A stretch of DNA of 64,000 bases from Sphingobium ummariense RL-3 (GTDB lineage Bacteria > Pseudomonadota > Alphaproteobacteria > Sphingomonadales > Sphingomonadaceae): assembly GCF_000447205.1 (NCBI RefSeq), contig NZ_AUWY01000116.1, forward strand, positions 1-64,000. Direction: 5' to 3'. Positions within the stretch are counted from its first letter, which is position 1. Each line of letters opens with the position of its first letter. A program made the position numbers and the translations under genes. The notes below the pieces were generated by a model. That model was not told the DNA's origin, ran no database searches, and saw nothing but the letters and a program-made list of their open reading frames with translations. Below, in pieces: positions 43,188 to 52,208 of the stretch.

Positions 43188-44344
43188 CCGAGCGAGCAAA
43201 TGCGATCGCCGCGAAGGTGGAAGCCTTCGTCCGGACCGTGGTCATGCCTTATGAAAAGGACGGTCGTCTGGGCTTTCATGGCCCGGAGGATGCGCTCGTC
43301 ATGGAACTCCGCGCAAAGGCGCGCGAGGCTGGCGTGCTGACCCCGCATATCCTGCAGGACGGATCGCATCTGACGCAGCGGGAAACGGCCATAGTCCTCA
43401 TCAGGTCGGGCCTGTCGCCGCTCGGTCCGCTCGCCTGCAACACGGCCGCTCCCGACGAGGGTAACATGTATCTGCTCGGGAAGGTGGGTAACGCCGAACA
43501 GAAGGCGCGGTTTCTCGACCCGCTGATAAGGGGCGAGGCGCGATCCGCCTTCTTCATGACCGAGCCTGCCGAAACGGGGGGGGCAGGGTCCGACCCCTCG
43601 ATGATGCAGACGACCTGTCGCCTCGACGGCAACCATTGGATCATCAATGGCCGCAAGAAGTTCATCACCGGGGCGGAAGGCGCGCGCGTCGGCATCGTCA
43701 TGGCCCGGTCGGACGATGGCGCCTGCATGTTCCTTGTCGACCTGCCCGACCCGGCGATCCGCACGGTGCGCGTGATCGACACGATCGACAGCTCGATGCC
43801 CGGCGGGCACGCGGAAGTCGACATCGCCGACCTGCGCGTTCCGGCGGACCAGATGCTGGGCGCGAGTGGGGAAGGCTTCGCCTATGCGCAGATCCGTCTC
43901 AGCCCCGCCCGCCTGTCCCACTGCATGCGCTGGCTCGGCCTTGCGACGCGCGCCCAGGAAATCGCCACCGACTATGCCTGCCGCCGCCACGCCTTCGGCA
44001 AGCCGCTGGTCGATCATGAGGGCGTCGGCTTCATGCTGGCGGACAATCTGATCGACTTGAAGCAGGCCGAACGCATGATCGACTGGTGCGCGGGCGTTCT
44101 CGACACGGGATCGCTCGGCACGGCGGAAAGCTCCATGGCGAAGGTTGCGGTGTCCGATGCACTGTTCCGCGTCGCCGACCGCTGCGTTCAGGTGATGGGC
44201 GGGACGGGCGTGTCCGGCGACACCATCGTCGAACAGGCGTTCCGGGAAATCCGCGCCTTCCGCATCTACGATGGTCCGACCGAGGTCCATAAGTGGAGCC
44301 TGGCCAAGAAGATCAAGCGCGACTGGAAGGCGGCGCAGGGATGA
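43184..44344 (+). CDS. Acyl-CoA dehydrogenase family protein paired with kinase copy 2
   Basis: A 386-residue acyl-CoA dehydrogenase homologue with FFMTEPAETGGAGSDPSMMQ, HWIINGRKKFITGAEGARVG, CRRHAFGKPLVDHEGVGF, VMGGTGVSGDTIVEQAF and the terminal RIYDGPTEVHKWSLAKKI. The DGPTEVH end and the APH-type kinase two genes downstream place it in the ACAD10/11-like context, as with 24463-25701, although the two dehydrogenases are clearly diverged. ATG overlaps the SDR stop by four bases. It may act on a phosphorylated hydroxyacyl-CoA or be a normal dehydrogenase. Confidence 0.88.
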   Translation: MTERANAIAAKVEAFVRTVVMPYEKDGRLGFHGPEDALVMELRAKAREAGVLTPHILQDGSHLTQRETAIVLIRSGLSPLGPLACNTAAPDEGNMYLLGKVGNAEQKARFLDPLIRGEARSAFFMTEPAETGGAGSDPSMMQTTCRLDGNHWIINGRKKFITGAEGARVGIVMARSDDGACMFLVDLPDPAIRTVRVIDTIDSSMPGGHAEVDIADLRVPADQMLGASGEGFAYAQIRLSPARLSHCMRWLGLATRAQEIATDYACRRHAFGKPLVDHEGVGFMLADNLIDLKQAERMIDWCAGVLDTGSLGTAESSMAKVAVSDALFRVADRCVQVMGGTGVSGDTIVEQAFREIRAFRIYDGPTEVHKWSLAKKIKRDWKAAQG

Positions 44345-45780
44345 GCGCTGGACGATCGATGTCAGCCATGCGGCCGATGCTGATCCTCCTGCCGTTCCTT
44401 GTGTCGACCGCGGGACATGCTCAGCCGGCGAACTTCGCCGCGCCTGAAGCGCCCACTTCGCAAGCTGGATATGGCGAAGACCTGCTGCCCCGGGACGAAA
44501 AGGATCGCGCCACCCTGCTCCGGACTGTCGCGTTCGACGCGACCGTCTATGGCATGGCTGCCTATCTGCACTATGAGCAGCTCTATCGGCAGGTGTTCGA
44601 TCGAAGTTCCAGCAACTACACCGGGTTCAACCGCTTCGCGCATGAGAGGAACCTCGCGGGGCCGGATTATGCCACGTTCAAGGTGCCCAATACGGACACG
44701 CTCTACTCCACGGCCTGGATCGACCTGAGCAAGGGTCCGGTCGAAATCGACATCCCGGCCACGCAGCTCAAATATTTCACGCTCAATATCTTCGATATCT
44801 TCGGCAATCCCAGCAACCTCAGCAATCGCACCATCGGCGTCAAGGGCGGCCGCTTCCTGCTGGTGCCGCGCGGCTGGCGTGGAGCTCCCCCCGACGGGGT
44901 CACGGTCTATCCAGCCGCCACGACCCAGCTCTGGATCCTGATGCGCGCCTTCGCCCAGTCCGACGCCGAAGTCCGGACCGCGCGCGCTTTTCAGGATGCG
45001 GTCAGGATCATCGCTCCGCAAGGCGACGCGACGGCGGGCTCCGATGGCGACACATCGCCACCACCACCCGCCCCCGGCGCCATCGGGTATCTCCGGGCGC
45101 TCGACTATGTGCTTCGGGCCAATGGCTTGCAGCCGGGCGAGGAGGCCCTCGTGTCGCGCTTCCGGCCGCTCGGCATGATGGGCGACCGCCCGTTCGATCC
45201 CGATACGCTGCCCCCGGCCACGCGAGTGGCGATCGAAAGCGGCTATGCGGACGCGCTGGGCATGCTGACCCGGGCCAAGTCGCAATTGGGCGAACCCACC
45301 GGCACGGGCTGGATGAAGGTCAACAAGGGCGTCTATGGGTTCAATTATCTGCGCCGATCCGTCATCAATATGGCAGGCCTCGGCGCGAATGTGCGCGAAG
45401 AAAACGCGTCCTACACGACATTCGTGGACGGCAAGGGCGCGGCACTGGACGGCGCATCGTCGCGCTACATGCTCCGGCTGCAAACGCCTCCGCCCGTCAA
45501 CAGCTTCTGGTCCGTCACGCTCTATGACGCGAAGACCTTCGCCCTCCATCCCAATCCGCTTCGCCGCTATCTGGTGAGCGACCGGACCAAGGGCCTGAAG
45601 GTGCAGAAGGACGGCTCCATCGAAATCCGCATCCAGCACGCCGCATCCTCCGATGGAAACTGGCTTCCCGCTCCGGCAGGCCCATTTTTTGTCGTGATCC
45701 GCGCCTACGGGCCAAAGTCCGACATGCTGAACGGCCAATGGCTGCCCCCGCCCATTTCAAGGGAAGGCGACGCACGATGA
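44341..45780 (+). CDS. DUF1254/DUF1214 domain-containing secreted protein, copy 2
   Basis: The 479-residue protein has a signal peptide (MSAMRPMLILLPFLVSTAGH, cleavage after HAQ). The DUF1254 part has VYGMAAYLHYEQLYRQ and KVPNTDTLYSTAWIDLS, and the DUF1214 part NSFWSVTLYDAKTFALHPN, RRYLVSDRTKGL and WLPAPAGPFFVVIRAY. It is a distant paralogue of the product at 31136-32611. It is translationally coupled (ATGA overlaps on both sides) between a cytoplasmic dehydrogenase and a cytoplasmic kinase, an unusual place for a periplasmic protein. Function unknown. Confidence 0.85.
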   Translation: MSAGRSMSAMRPMLILLPFLVSTAGHAQPANFAAPEAPTSQAGYGEDLLPRDEKDRATLLRTVAFDATVYGMAAYLHYEQLYRQVFDRSSSNYTGFNRFAHERNLAGPDYATFKVPNTDTLYSTAWIDLSKGPVEIDIPATQLKYFTLNIFDIFGNPSNLSNRTIGVKGGRFLLVPRGWRGAPPDGVTVYPAATTQLWILMRAFAQSDAEVRTARAFQDAVRIIAPQGDATAGSDGDTSPPPPAPGAIGYLRALDYVLRANGLQPGEEALVSRFRPLGMMGDRPFDPDTLPPATRVAIESGYADALGMLTRAKSQLGEPTGTGWMKVNKGVYGFNYLRRSVINMAGLGANVREENASYTTFVDGKGAALDGASSRYMLRLQTPPPVNSFWSVTLYDAKTFALHPNPLRRYLVSDRTKGLKVQKDGSIEIRIQHAASSDGNWLPAPAGPFFVVIRAYGPKSDMLNGQWLPPPISREGDAR

Positions 45781-46847
45781 ATGCCCTGGTCGAAGACAAT
45801 AGCGGCACCGCCGCCGTCCGCCCCGGCTATGAGCTGGATCTGGGAGCGCTGGACGCCTGGATGCGCGCCAATGTCGCCGATTATGCCGGGCCGCTCACGG
45901 TCGAGCAGTTCAAGGGCGGACAGTCCAATCCGACCTACAAGCTGATCACGCCGGGCAAGACCTACGTCCTGCGCAAGCAACCGCCCGGCCTCCTGCTCAA
46001 GGGCGCCCATGCGCTCGACCGGGAAGCAAAAGTGCTTACCAGCCTTTCCCAGGCGGGATTCCCGGTCGCCGCCGTTCATGGCCTGTGCACCGATCCCGCC
46101 ATTATCGGCACGATCTTCTACGTCATGGACATGGTGGAGGGCCGCATCTTCTGGGATGCTGCGATTCCTGAAGTATCCCATGCGGAAAGAGCCGCGCTGT
46201 TCGATGCGATGAACGCAACGATCGCCGACCTCCACAGCATCGATCATGTGGCCGCCGGCCTCGCTGACTATGGCCGGCCCGGAAACTATTTCGAACGGCA
46301 GATCGCGCGCTGGTCCCGCCAATATCTCGAGGACGCGGAGGCGGGGCGCGATCCCTATATGGACCGGCTGGTGGAATGGCTCCCTGCCCATATCCCGCCC
46401 GGCGAAGACACGAGCATCGTCCATGGCGACTTCCGCATCGACAATCTGATCTTCCACCCGACGCAGCCGCGCGTGCTGGCCGTGCTCGACTGGGAGCTTT
46501 CGACGCTGGGCCATCCGGGTGCCGACTTCGCCTATCATGCGATGATGTACCGCATGCCGCCGCACATCGTCGCCGGTCTGGGCGGGAGCGACCCCGCCGC
46601 GCTCGGGATCGCCGATGAAGAGGCCTATCTCGCCGCCTATTGCCGGCGAAGGGGGCTGGCGGACATGCCGGGCTACGACTTCTATATCGCCTTCAACTTC
46701 TTTCGTCTCGCGGCCATCTTCCACGGCATCAAGGGCCGGGTCATCCGCGGCAACGCCTCCTCCGCGCAGGCGCGCGAGCGCGTCGCGGTACTTCCGGAGT
46801 TGATGCGCCTCGCGTGGCGGCAGGCGGAAAGCGCCGGCGCCCGATGA
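45777..46847 (+). CDS. APH-type phosphotransferase (ACAD10/LvaA-like kinase), copy 2
   Basis: A 356-residue kinase of the same group as the product at 25698-26780: FKGGQSNPTYKL, YVLRKQPPGLLLKGAHALDR, catalytic HGDFRIDNLIFHP and [16 protein letters not shown]. The last replaces the GDPLGD of copy 1 by GHPGAD, so one Asp near the metal site differs. By family it may phosphorylate a hydroxyacyl-CoA. ATG 45777 overlaps the DUF1254 stop by four bases and its stop overlaps the crotonase start in the same way. Confidence 0.9.
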   Translation: MNALVEDNSGTAAVRPGYELDLGALDAWMRANVADYAGPLTVEQFKGGQSNPTYKLITPGKTYVLRKQPPGLLLKGAHALDREAKVLTSLSQAGFPVAAVHGLCTDPAIIGTIFYVMDMVEGRIFWDAAIPEVSHAERAALFDAMNATIADLHSIDHVAAGLADYGRPGNYFERQIARWSRQYLEDAEAGRDPYMDRLVEWLPAHIPPGEDTSIVHGDFRIDNLIFHPTQPRVLAVLDWELSTLGHPGADFAYHAMMYRMPPHIVAGLGGSDPAALGIADEEAYLAAYCRRRGLADMPGYDFYIAFNFFRLAAIFHGIKGRVIRGNASSAQARERVAVLPELMRLAWRQAESAGAR

Positions 46848-47626
46848 ACAACTCCGCAATCACGCTGGACATCGTGGAAGACGTCGCCTGGCTGACGTTG
46901 GCACGCCCCGAGAAGCGCAACGCCGTCGATCCTGAATTCGCATTCCGCCTGCATGAACTGGCGGAGCACTGCGCGGCGGACCAGGCCATACGTTGCGTCG
47001 TCCTCACCGGAAGCGGCAAGTTCTTCTGCGTCGGCGGCGACATCGATGCCTTCTCCGCCGCCGGGGAAGATGCCGAAGCAGCGGTCGGTGCCCTCGCACG
47101 CAGTTTCCACGCCGGAATCCATCGGCTCGCCACGATGGAAAAGCCTTTGGTCACGGCGATCAATGGTCCTGCCGCCGGCGCCGGGCTCAGCCTTGCGATA
47201 TTGGGGGACATTGCCCTTGCGGCCGCCTCTGCGCATTTCACCTCGGCCTACAGCGCCGTCGGGCTCACGCCGGATGGTGGCGCATCATGGTGGCTCCCGC
47301 GCCTGATCGGGATGCGCCGGGCGCAGGAGATGATCTTGACCAATCGACGGATCGGGGCGGAGGAAGCGGCCGCCATCGGCCTGGTGACGCGCGTGGTTCC
47401 CGACGACGCGCTCCGTACCGAGGCATCGACTGTTGCATCGGCGCTTGCGAAGGGGCCGATCCGCGCACTCGCCAGATGTCGCGCTTTGCTGGTGGAATCG
47501 GCAACCGCCGACCTTTCCACCCAGCTTGATCGCGAAGCCGCCTCTATTGCCGAGTCCGCCGGAGCGGCCGAAGGGCGGGAAGGAGTCACCGCTTTCCTGG
47601 CGAAGCGACCGCCGCATTTCGTATGA
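46844..47626 (+). CDS. Enoyl-CoA hydratase/isomerase family protein (PaaG-like)
   Basis: A 260-residue crotonase-fold enzyme. The oxyanion-hole motif is FFCVGGDIDAF and the second loop AAGAGLSLAILGDIALAA. The catalytic region reads AYSAVGLTPDGGASWWLPR, with Asp in place of the hydratase Glu, as in PaaG-type isomerases and related enzymes. The first hydratase Glu is also replaced (GLSLA). It therefore probably isomerises a double bond, for instance bringing an enoyl-CoA into conjugation after removal of a 4-substituent. Last gene of the six-gene operon. Confidence 0.88.
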   Translation: MNNSAITLDIVEDVAWLTLARPEKRNAVDPEFAFRLHELAEHCAADQAIRCVVLTGSGKFFCVGGDIDAFSAAGEDAEAAVGALARSFHAGIHRLATMEKPLVTAINGPAAGAGLSLAILGDIALAAASAHFTSAYSAVGLTPDGGASWWLPRLIGMRRAQEMILTNRRIGAEEAAAIGLVTRVVPDDALRTEASTVASALAKGPIRALARCRALLVESATADLSTQLDREAASIAESAGAAEGREGVTAFLAKRPPHFV

Positions 47627-47701
47627 CCGCAGGTTGATGGACAAGGCGCGCTACAAGCCGCATGAACGTCGCAACCATGTCGGCAGGTCCGCGCCCTTGT
47701 C

Positions 47702-48457
47702 ATGAGACCCAAGCAGCTCAACTTTCCGGTCAATCCGGATTACGGTACCGGCTCCACCATTCGTCGCGTATCCCTGCGCACGCAATCCGATCGGGTCGAC
47801 GGCCATCTCCTCGACAATTTTCACGAGATGCGCTGCTCCATCGTGCACGATGGCACGATCGTGACCGCCGTCGCGGGGCAAAGCATCCGCATCCCCACCA
47901 CGGCATGCCCCGGCGCAGTTGGCCAGCTTCAGTCGCTGGTCGGGCTGCCGATCAGTACGCCAAGGCGCGAATTCTATGCCGGGGGGATCGCGCGCCATCA
48001 TTGCACCCACCTTCTGGACCTGGCGGTCATGGCGATTGGCCATGCTCGCAGACCATCCATGGAAATTCTCTATGAAGCAGAGGTTCCCGACGAGGTCGAC
48101 TCGCCTGTCCCCCTCGCGATTTGGCGAAATGGCAGGCTGGCCTGTCGCTGGCTCGTCCGGCAGGGCGCAATCCTCGAGCCTTTGGAGCTTCGGGGAAGGC
48201 CGCTAGGAGCAGGCTTTGCCGCATGGGCCAGTCTCGCTTTCGACCAGGATCACCTTGAAGCCGCCACCATCCTGGCGCGCACCTGGCTCATAGCCATCGG
48301 CCGGCGCTACCTGCCATCACAAGCTGAGGGTCGCCCTGCTCGCGACAATCCGGAAATGCTGGGGCGTTGCTACGCCTACAGCGCCGGACCAGTGAAGTCT
48401 GCGGTCATGACGGGAGAGAAGGAGGTTCATTTGGACCATCTCCAGTATCAGACGTAA
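47702..48457 (+). CDS. DUF2889 domain-containing protein
   Basis: The 251-residue product carries the DUF2889 pattern: FHEMRCSIVHDGTIVTAVAG, PTTACPGAVGQLQSLVG and HHCTHLLDLAVMAIG. The domain is found in degradative gene clusters of sphingomonads and relatives, but no biochemical role is known to me. The ATG at 47702 has a poor ribosome-binding site. It lies 75 bases after the crotonase gene in the same direction and may be the distal gene of that unit. Confidence 0.72.
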   Translation: MRPKQLNFPVNPDYGTGSTIRRVSLRTQSDRVDGHLLDNFHEMRCSIVHDGTIVTAVAGQSIRIPTTACPGAVGQLQSLVGLPISTPRREFYAGGIARHHCTHLLDLAVMAIGHARRPSMEILYEAEVPDEVDSPVPLAIWRNGRLACRWLVRQGAILEPLELRGRPLGAGFAAWASLAFDQDHLEAATILARTWLIAIGRRYLPSQAEGRPARDNPEMLGRCYAYSAGPVKSAVMTGEKEVHLDHLQYQT

Positions 48458-48514
48458 GTATGTTTGATATTCAGGATCAATAGTTCGAACGTCTGCGGAC
48501 ATCCTCGGACGGCT

Positions 48515-48710
48515 TTGGCATTCCAGCAGGAGAGAGTGGTCCGGTCCGAAAGATCGAACGCGGGATTTTCGGCGATTATCTTGTTGTCGGCAGCCGGGAG
48601 GCACGCGTCCTTATGGGCCGCATAGGCTTCGGTGCCGATGAACGCCTGAACGTCGGCTTCGCCGACGAGGCAGCAGACATCGTAATAAAGGCAGTCATGT
48701 AGGTTCGCCT
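48515..48710 (-). pseudogene. AbiEii-type nucleotidyltransferase, C-terminal remnant
   Basis: A minus-strand stretch reads [40 protein letters not shown] and KIIAENPAFDLSD, resembling the C-terminal end of AbiEii/AbiGii toxin-family nucleotidyltransferases (usual pattern AHKxxRFPxADNPxIAENxAFxLSD). The catalytic N-terminal domain is absent and the frame passes into arsH-overlapping sequence. It seems a relic of an abortive-infection or toxin gene at the junction of the catabolic island and the ars operon. Recognition is by pattern only. Confidence 0.45.
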
Positions 48711-49450
48711 TGAGGTGCGATGGCGATGCTCGACAGATCAGATGCCGGATCGACAGGGACACCAGCCTGCTTTCGCTCGGAGAAACGATCGACAAGCTGT
48801 GCTGCGTGAGGTCGCATAAGCACGGTGAAGCGTACCAGCTCCTCCATCACGTCCACTATCCGATCGTAATAGCTCGACGGCTTCATACGGCCCGTATCGT
48901 CAAACTCCTTGTAGGCCATAGCAACGGACGACTGGTTGGGGATGGTGAACATTCGCATCCAACGGCCGAGCAGACGCAGCGTGTTAACGGCATTAAACGA
49001 CTGCGATCCGCCCGAAACCTGCATTACGGCCAGCGTTCTTCCTTGCGTTGGCCGCATGCCCCTCATTTCAAGCGGCAGATGGTCGATCTGTGCTTTCATG
49101 ATGCCCGTAATCTGGCCGTGCCGCTCGGGACTGCACCATACCTGGCCCTCCGACCATAGGGCCAGTTCGCGCAATTCGTGGACGGCAGGGTGATCGTCTC
49201 CCACCACCTGGTCAGGGAGCGGCAATGTCGAAGGATCGAAGATGCGCGTTTCGGCGCCGAACAGGCGCAGGAGCCGTGCGGCCTCTTCAACGGCGAGGCG
49301 GGAAAATGATCGCTCACGCAGGCTCCCATAGAGCAGCAGAATGCGCGGGGCGGGATCATTTGCGCCCAGGCCGAGGGCAGGCCGCTGTCGGACATAGGTC
49401 CGATCGAGCGCCGGGAGATTGTCAGCGTCGTGAAGGTCGCGAAGGGGCAT
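48695..49450 (-). CDS. arsH: Arsenical resistance flavoprotein ArsH
   Basis: ArsH is an NADPH-dependent FMN reductase that oxidises trivalent organoarsenicals and lowers oxidative stress. The 251-residue protein shows the flavodoxin-like FMN loop [40 protein letters not shown], and [18 protein letters not shown], all characteristic of ArsH. It directly follows arsB with no gap and ends the arsR-arsC-arsB-arsH operon. Its 3' end overlaps the AbiEii-like remnant by about 15 bases. Confidence 0.95.
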   Translation of the reverse strand: MPLRDLHDADNLPALDRTYVRQRPALGLGANDPAPRILLLYGSLRERSFSRLAVEEAARLLRLFGAETRIFDPSTLPLPDQVVGDDHPAVHELRELALWSEGQVWCSPERHGQITGIMKAQIDHLPLEMRGMRPTQGRTLAVMQVSGGSQSFNAVNTLRLLGRWMRMFTIPNQSSVAMAYKEFDDTGRMKPSSYYDRIVDVMEELVRFTVLMRPHAAQLVDRFSERKQAGVPVDPASDLSSIAIAPQGEPT

Positions 49451-50737
49451 CTAGGCAATTCCAATGCGCAGCGCGAGCGCTGCAAGGGTGATGAGCAGGA
49501 TCGGGGTAGTGAGGGTGACCCCCACCCGGAAATAGTAGCCCCAACCAATCCTGATGCCCTTCTGGCTTAGGACATGAAGCCACAACAGCGTCGCGAGCGA
49601 CCCTATGGGCGTGAGCTTGGGGCCTAGGTCGCAGCCGATCACATTGGCATAGATCATCGCTTCCTTAACCGCGCCCGTAGCGTGCGTCGCGTCGATAGAC
49701 AGCGCGCCTACCAGCACGGTCGGCATGTTGTTCATCACTGACGACAAGATGGCGGCAATTACCCCGGTTCCCAAGGCTGCACCCCATATCCCGCCATGCG
49801 CCATGCGGTCGAGCAGCGCGGCGAGATGATCCGTCAAACCGGCATTCCGCAGGCCATAGACAACCAGATACATGCCGAGGGAAAAGATCACGACTTGCCA
49901 AGGCGCGCCACGCAACACCTTTCGGGTTTCAATGACATGGCCGCGTGCTGCGACCGCAAGCAGCAGGATGGCGCCGACGGCGGCTACGGCGCTGACGGGC
50001 ACGCCCAAGGGATCGAGCAGGAAGAAGCCGACCAGCAGCAGGGCAAGGACGATCCAACCGGCGCGGAACGTGCCGGCATCGCGGATTGCCTCACGCGGTG
50101 CGCGCACGGCGGTCACGTCATAGGCTTGCGGTATGTCTCGCCGGAAGAACAGCATCAGCGCGCCCAGCGTGGCCGCAATCGCCGCTAGATCGACGGGGAC
50201 CATCACGCTGGCATAGTCGCGGAAGCCGAGATTGAAAAAGTCGGCCGACACGATGTTGACCAGGTTCGACAAGACGAGCGGCAGACTTGCTGTGTCGGCT
50301 ATGAAACCGGCAGCCATGACAAAGGCAAGGGTCGCCTTGTCGCCATATCCCAGCGCCCGCAGCATGGCGATGACAATGGGCGTCAGGATCAGGGCTGCGC
50401 CGTCGTTGGCGAACAAGGACGATACCGCCGCCCCCAGCAGGACTACCAGCGCGAACAGCAGGCGACCATTACCTTTACCCCAGCGAGCGACATGAAGCGC
50501 AGCCCATTCGAAGAATCCGGCTTCATCGAGCAACAGGCTGATGACGATGATCGCGACAAATGCCGCAGTGGCATTCCAGACAATGCCCCAGACTACGGGC
50601 ACGTCCGATAAGGAGACCGTGCCGGCCAGCAAGGCCACCGCCGCGCCCCCCAAGGCGCTCCACCCGATGCCGAGGCCCCTGGGTTGCCAGATGACGAGCG
50701 TTATCGTGGCGATGAATATCAGAACGGCAGCAAGCAT
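49451..50737 (-). CDS. arsB: Arsenite efflux membrane protein ArsB
   Basis: A 428-residue inner-membrane protein of the ArsB/NhaD ion-transporter class, expelling arsenite (and antimonite) in exchange for protons. Ten or more hydrophobic segments are visible, with family motifs [53 protein letters not shown] and [20 protein letters not shown]. Its ATG overlaps the arsC stop codon by one base and its stop adjoins the arsH start. ArsB is the transporter here; no Acr3 is seen. Confidence 0.95.
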   Translation of the reverse strand: MLAAVLIFIATITLVIWQPRGLGIGWSALGGAAVALLAGTVSLSDVPVVWGIVWNATAAFVAIIVISLLLDEAGFFEWAALHVARWGKGNGRLLFALVVLLGAAVSSLFANDGAALILTPIVIAMLRALGYGDKATLAFVMAAGFIADTASLPLVLSNLVNIVSADFFNLGFRDYASVMVPVDLAAIAATLGALMLFFRRDIPQAYDVTAVRAPREAIRDAGTFRAGWIVLALLLVGFFLLDPLGVPVSAVAAVGAILLLAVAARGHVIETRKVLRGAPWQVVIFSLGMYLVVYGLRNAGLTDHLAALLDRMAHGGIWGAALGTGVIAAILSSVMNNMPTVLVGALSIDATHATGAVKEAMIYANVIGCDLGPKLTPIGSLATLLWLHVLSQKGIRIGWGYYFRVGVTLTTPILLITLAALALRIGIA

Positions 50738-51165
50738 CAGGCGATACGCTGGCCCGAGCTATCTACGACCTGTTCGCCATCCTCCTTTGCGAAAGCGCCA
50801 AGTTGCGCCGTCGGCAGAAGGTCCAGCACCGCTTCAGAGGGGCGGCAGAGCTTCACACCAAGGGGGGAAACGACCAAAGGACGATTGATCAGGATGGGAT
50901 GGGCCATCATCGCGTCAACCAAGCGGTCGTCCGATAGAGACAGGTCATCCAGCCCCAGCTCCGCATAGGGTGTGCCCTTCTCTCGCAGCAGATCGCGCGC
51001 GGTGATCCCCGCGCGCTCGATCAGTTGAACCAGCAGTTCCCGAGCGGGCGGGGTTTTCAGATACTCGATAACATGCGGCTCGATGCCAGCGTTGCGGATC
51101 ATAGCCAGCGCATTGCGTGACGTTCCGCATTCTGGATTGTGATAGATAATGATGTCGACGGCCAC
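50737..51165 (-). CDS. arsC: Arsenate reductase ArsC (glutaredoxin-dependent type)
   Basis: A 142-residue reductase converting arsenate to arsenite, the ArsB substrate. The N terminus has the catalytic Cys13 in [15 protein letters not shown] and the family segment [21 protein letters not shown], where Arg residues stabilise arsenate. This is the E. coli R773-type, glutaredoxin-coupled class, not the thioredoxin-coupled low-molecular-weight phosphatase type. It lies 11 bases after arsR. Confidence 0.95.
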   Translation of the reverse strand: MAVDIIIYHNPECGTSRNALAMIRNAGIEPHVIEYLKTPPARELLVQLIERAGITARDLLREKGTPYAELGLDDLSLSDDRLVDAMMAHPILINRPLVVSPLGVKLCRPSEAVLDLLPTAQLGAFAKEDGEQVVDSSGQRIA

Positions 51166-51176
51166 AGGGCGTCCTT

Positions 51177-51509
51177 TCAGCAGCAGGGTGAGAGTTCAGC
51201 GATCAGCGGCGCGCACAGCTCCGCATTGCCGGCGCAGCAATCCTTGAGGAGAAAGAGCGTCAGGGCCTGCAGACCGTTCAGATCGGCACGGTAGATGATG
51301 GAGCGGCTATGGCGTTCGGAGCGGACCAATCTGGCACGGGCAAGAATAGCGAGATGCGCCGACATGGTGTTTTGCGGCACGTCGAGCTGGCGGGCGATTT
51401 CGCCCGCAGCCATGCCTGCCGGCTCATGACGCACAAGCAGACGGAACGTATCAAGGCGCGTTCCCTGAGCGAGAGCGCCGAGCGCTGAAATAGCCGATTC
51501 GTTATCCAT
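51177..51509 (-). CDS. arsR: Arsenite-responsive repressor ArsR
   Basis: A 110-residue winged-helix repressor: EIARQLDVPQNTMSAHLAIL is the recognition helix region and RSERHSRSIIYRADL the wing. The arsenite-binding cysteines are C-terminal, in LLKDCCAGNAELCAP (three Cys), with a further CC at the end, rather than the CVCDL site in the DNA-binding helix of the E. coli protein. ATG 51509 lies within the palindromic operator and at the expected transcription start, so the mRNA is probably leaderless. A longer frame reaching 51638 is not supported. Confidence 0.93.
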   Translation of the reverse strand: MDNESAISALGALAQGTRLDTFRLLVRHEPAGMAAGEIARQLDVPQNTMSAHLAILARARLVRSERHSRSIIYRADLNGLQALTLFLLKDCCAGNAELCAPLIAELSPCC

Positions 51510-51543
51510 ATATCCAGCATAGTGGATATATGGTGGCGCGCAA
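51507..51543 (-). promoter_or_regulatory. ars operon promoter and ArsR operator
   Basis: The inverted repeat CATATATCC (51507-51515) / GGATATATG (51524-51532), with an 8-base spacer, is a typical ArsR operator. On the minus strand, TTGCGC (51543-51538), a 16-base spacer and TATGCT (51521-51516) form a promoter whose -10 lies between the operator arms. The distal operator arm contains the arsR ATG. Region 51544-51752 holds no gene I can recognise. Confidence 0.75.
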
Positions 51544-51752
51544 TGGTAGCGTTTATCTACTGAAGGTCCTGCACCGCCGCCGATACTCCAGCCGACCATT
51601 CTCGTCAGACATTCGCCCGAACCGGCCGGTTGCTTCACCTAACTATTGGTCGACAGCTTCGAAACTTTCGGTTCAACGTCCGACCGCGGAACGGCGGGAA
51701 AGTTCCAGGTGCGCCTGCCTGTATGAGCCGACCTCCGCCTTTCCCCGCTACC

Positions 51753-52208
51753 TTACGCCTTGGCCTTCACCGGCAACCGGAACGGCGCGCCGAGCCGATT
51801 GAAGGCGTTCATGGCGGCGATGGTGATGGTCAGGTCGACGAGATCCTTGGGACCGAACACTGCCGATGCGGCGGCATAGGCTTCGTCCGAAGCATGCGTT
51901 TCGCTGACCAGCGTCACCTCCTCGGCCCATGCGAGGGCGGCGCGATACTGTTCGGGGAAAAGGTGCGGAACCTCGGCCCAGACCGGCACCAGCGCCACTT
52001 TGTCGACCGCCATGGTCTTGAGCAGGTCGCGGGTGTGGAGATCGATGCAATGGGCGCATCCGTTGATCTGCGACACCCGCAGGAAGACCAGGTGGATCAG
52101 TTCTTCCGGCAGGTGCGTGGCTGTCATGATGTAGTGGTGAATGCCATAAAGGGCCCTGGCGCCCTGGGGCGCGACCTCGTTCCAAATCAGACGCTTGTTC
52201 TCGCTCAT
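51753..52208 (-). CDS. AhpD-like carboxymuconolactone decarboxylase family protein
   Basis: A 151-residue single-domain CMD/AhpD protein. It keeps the redox motif that the two larger CMD-like proteins of the window lack: SQINGCAHCIDLHT with Cys51, Cys54 and His58. Such proteins act as alkylhydroperoxidase-type disulphide reductases or antioxidant enzymes. The context (ars operon on one side, catalase-like/cytochrome b561 on the other) fits an oxidative-stress role. ATG 52208 starts the family N terminus; the upstream open frame is not coding. Confidence 0.87.
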   Translation of the reverse strand: MSENKRLIWNEVAPQGARALYGIHHYIMTATHLPEELIHLVFLRVSQINGCAHCIDLHTRDLLKTMAVDKVALVPVWAEVPHLFPEQYRAALAWAEEVTLVSETHASDEAYAAASAVFGPKDLVDLTITIAAMNAFNRLGAPFRLPVKAKA

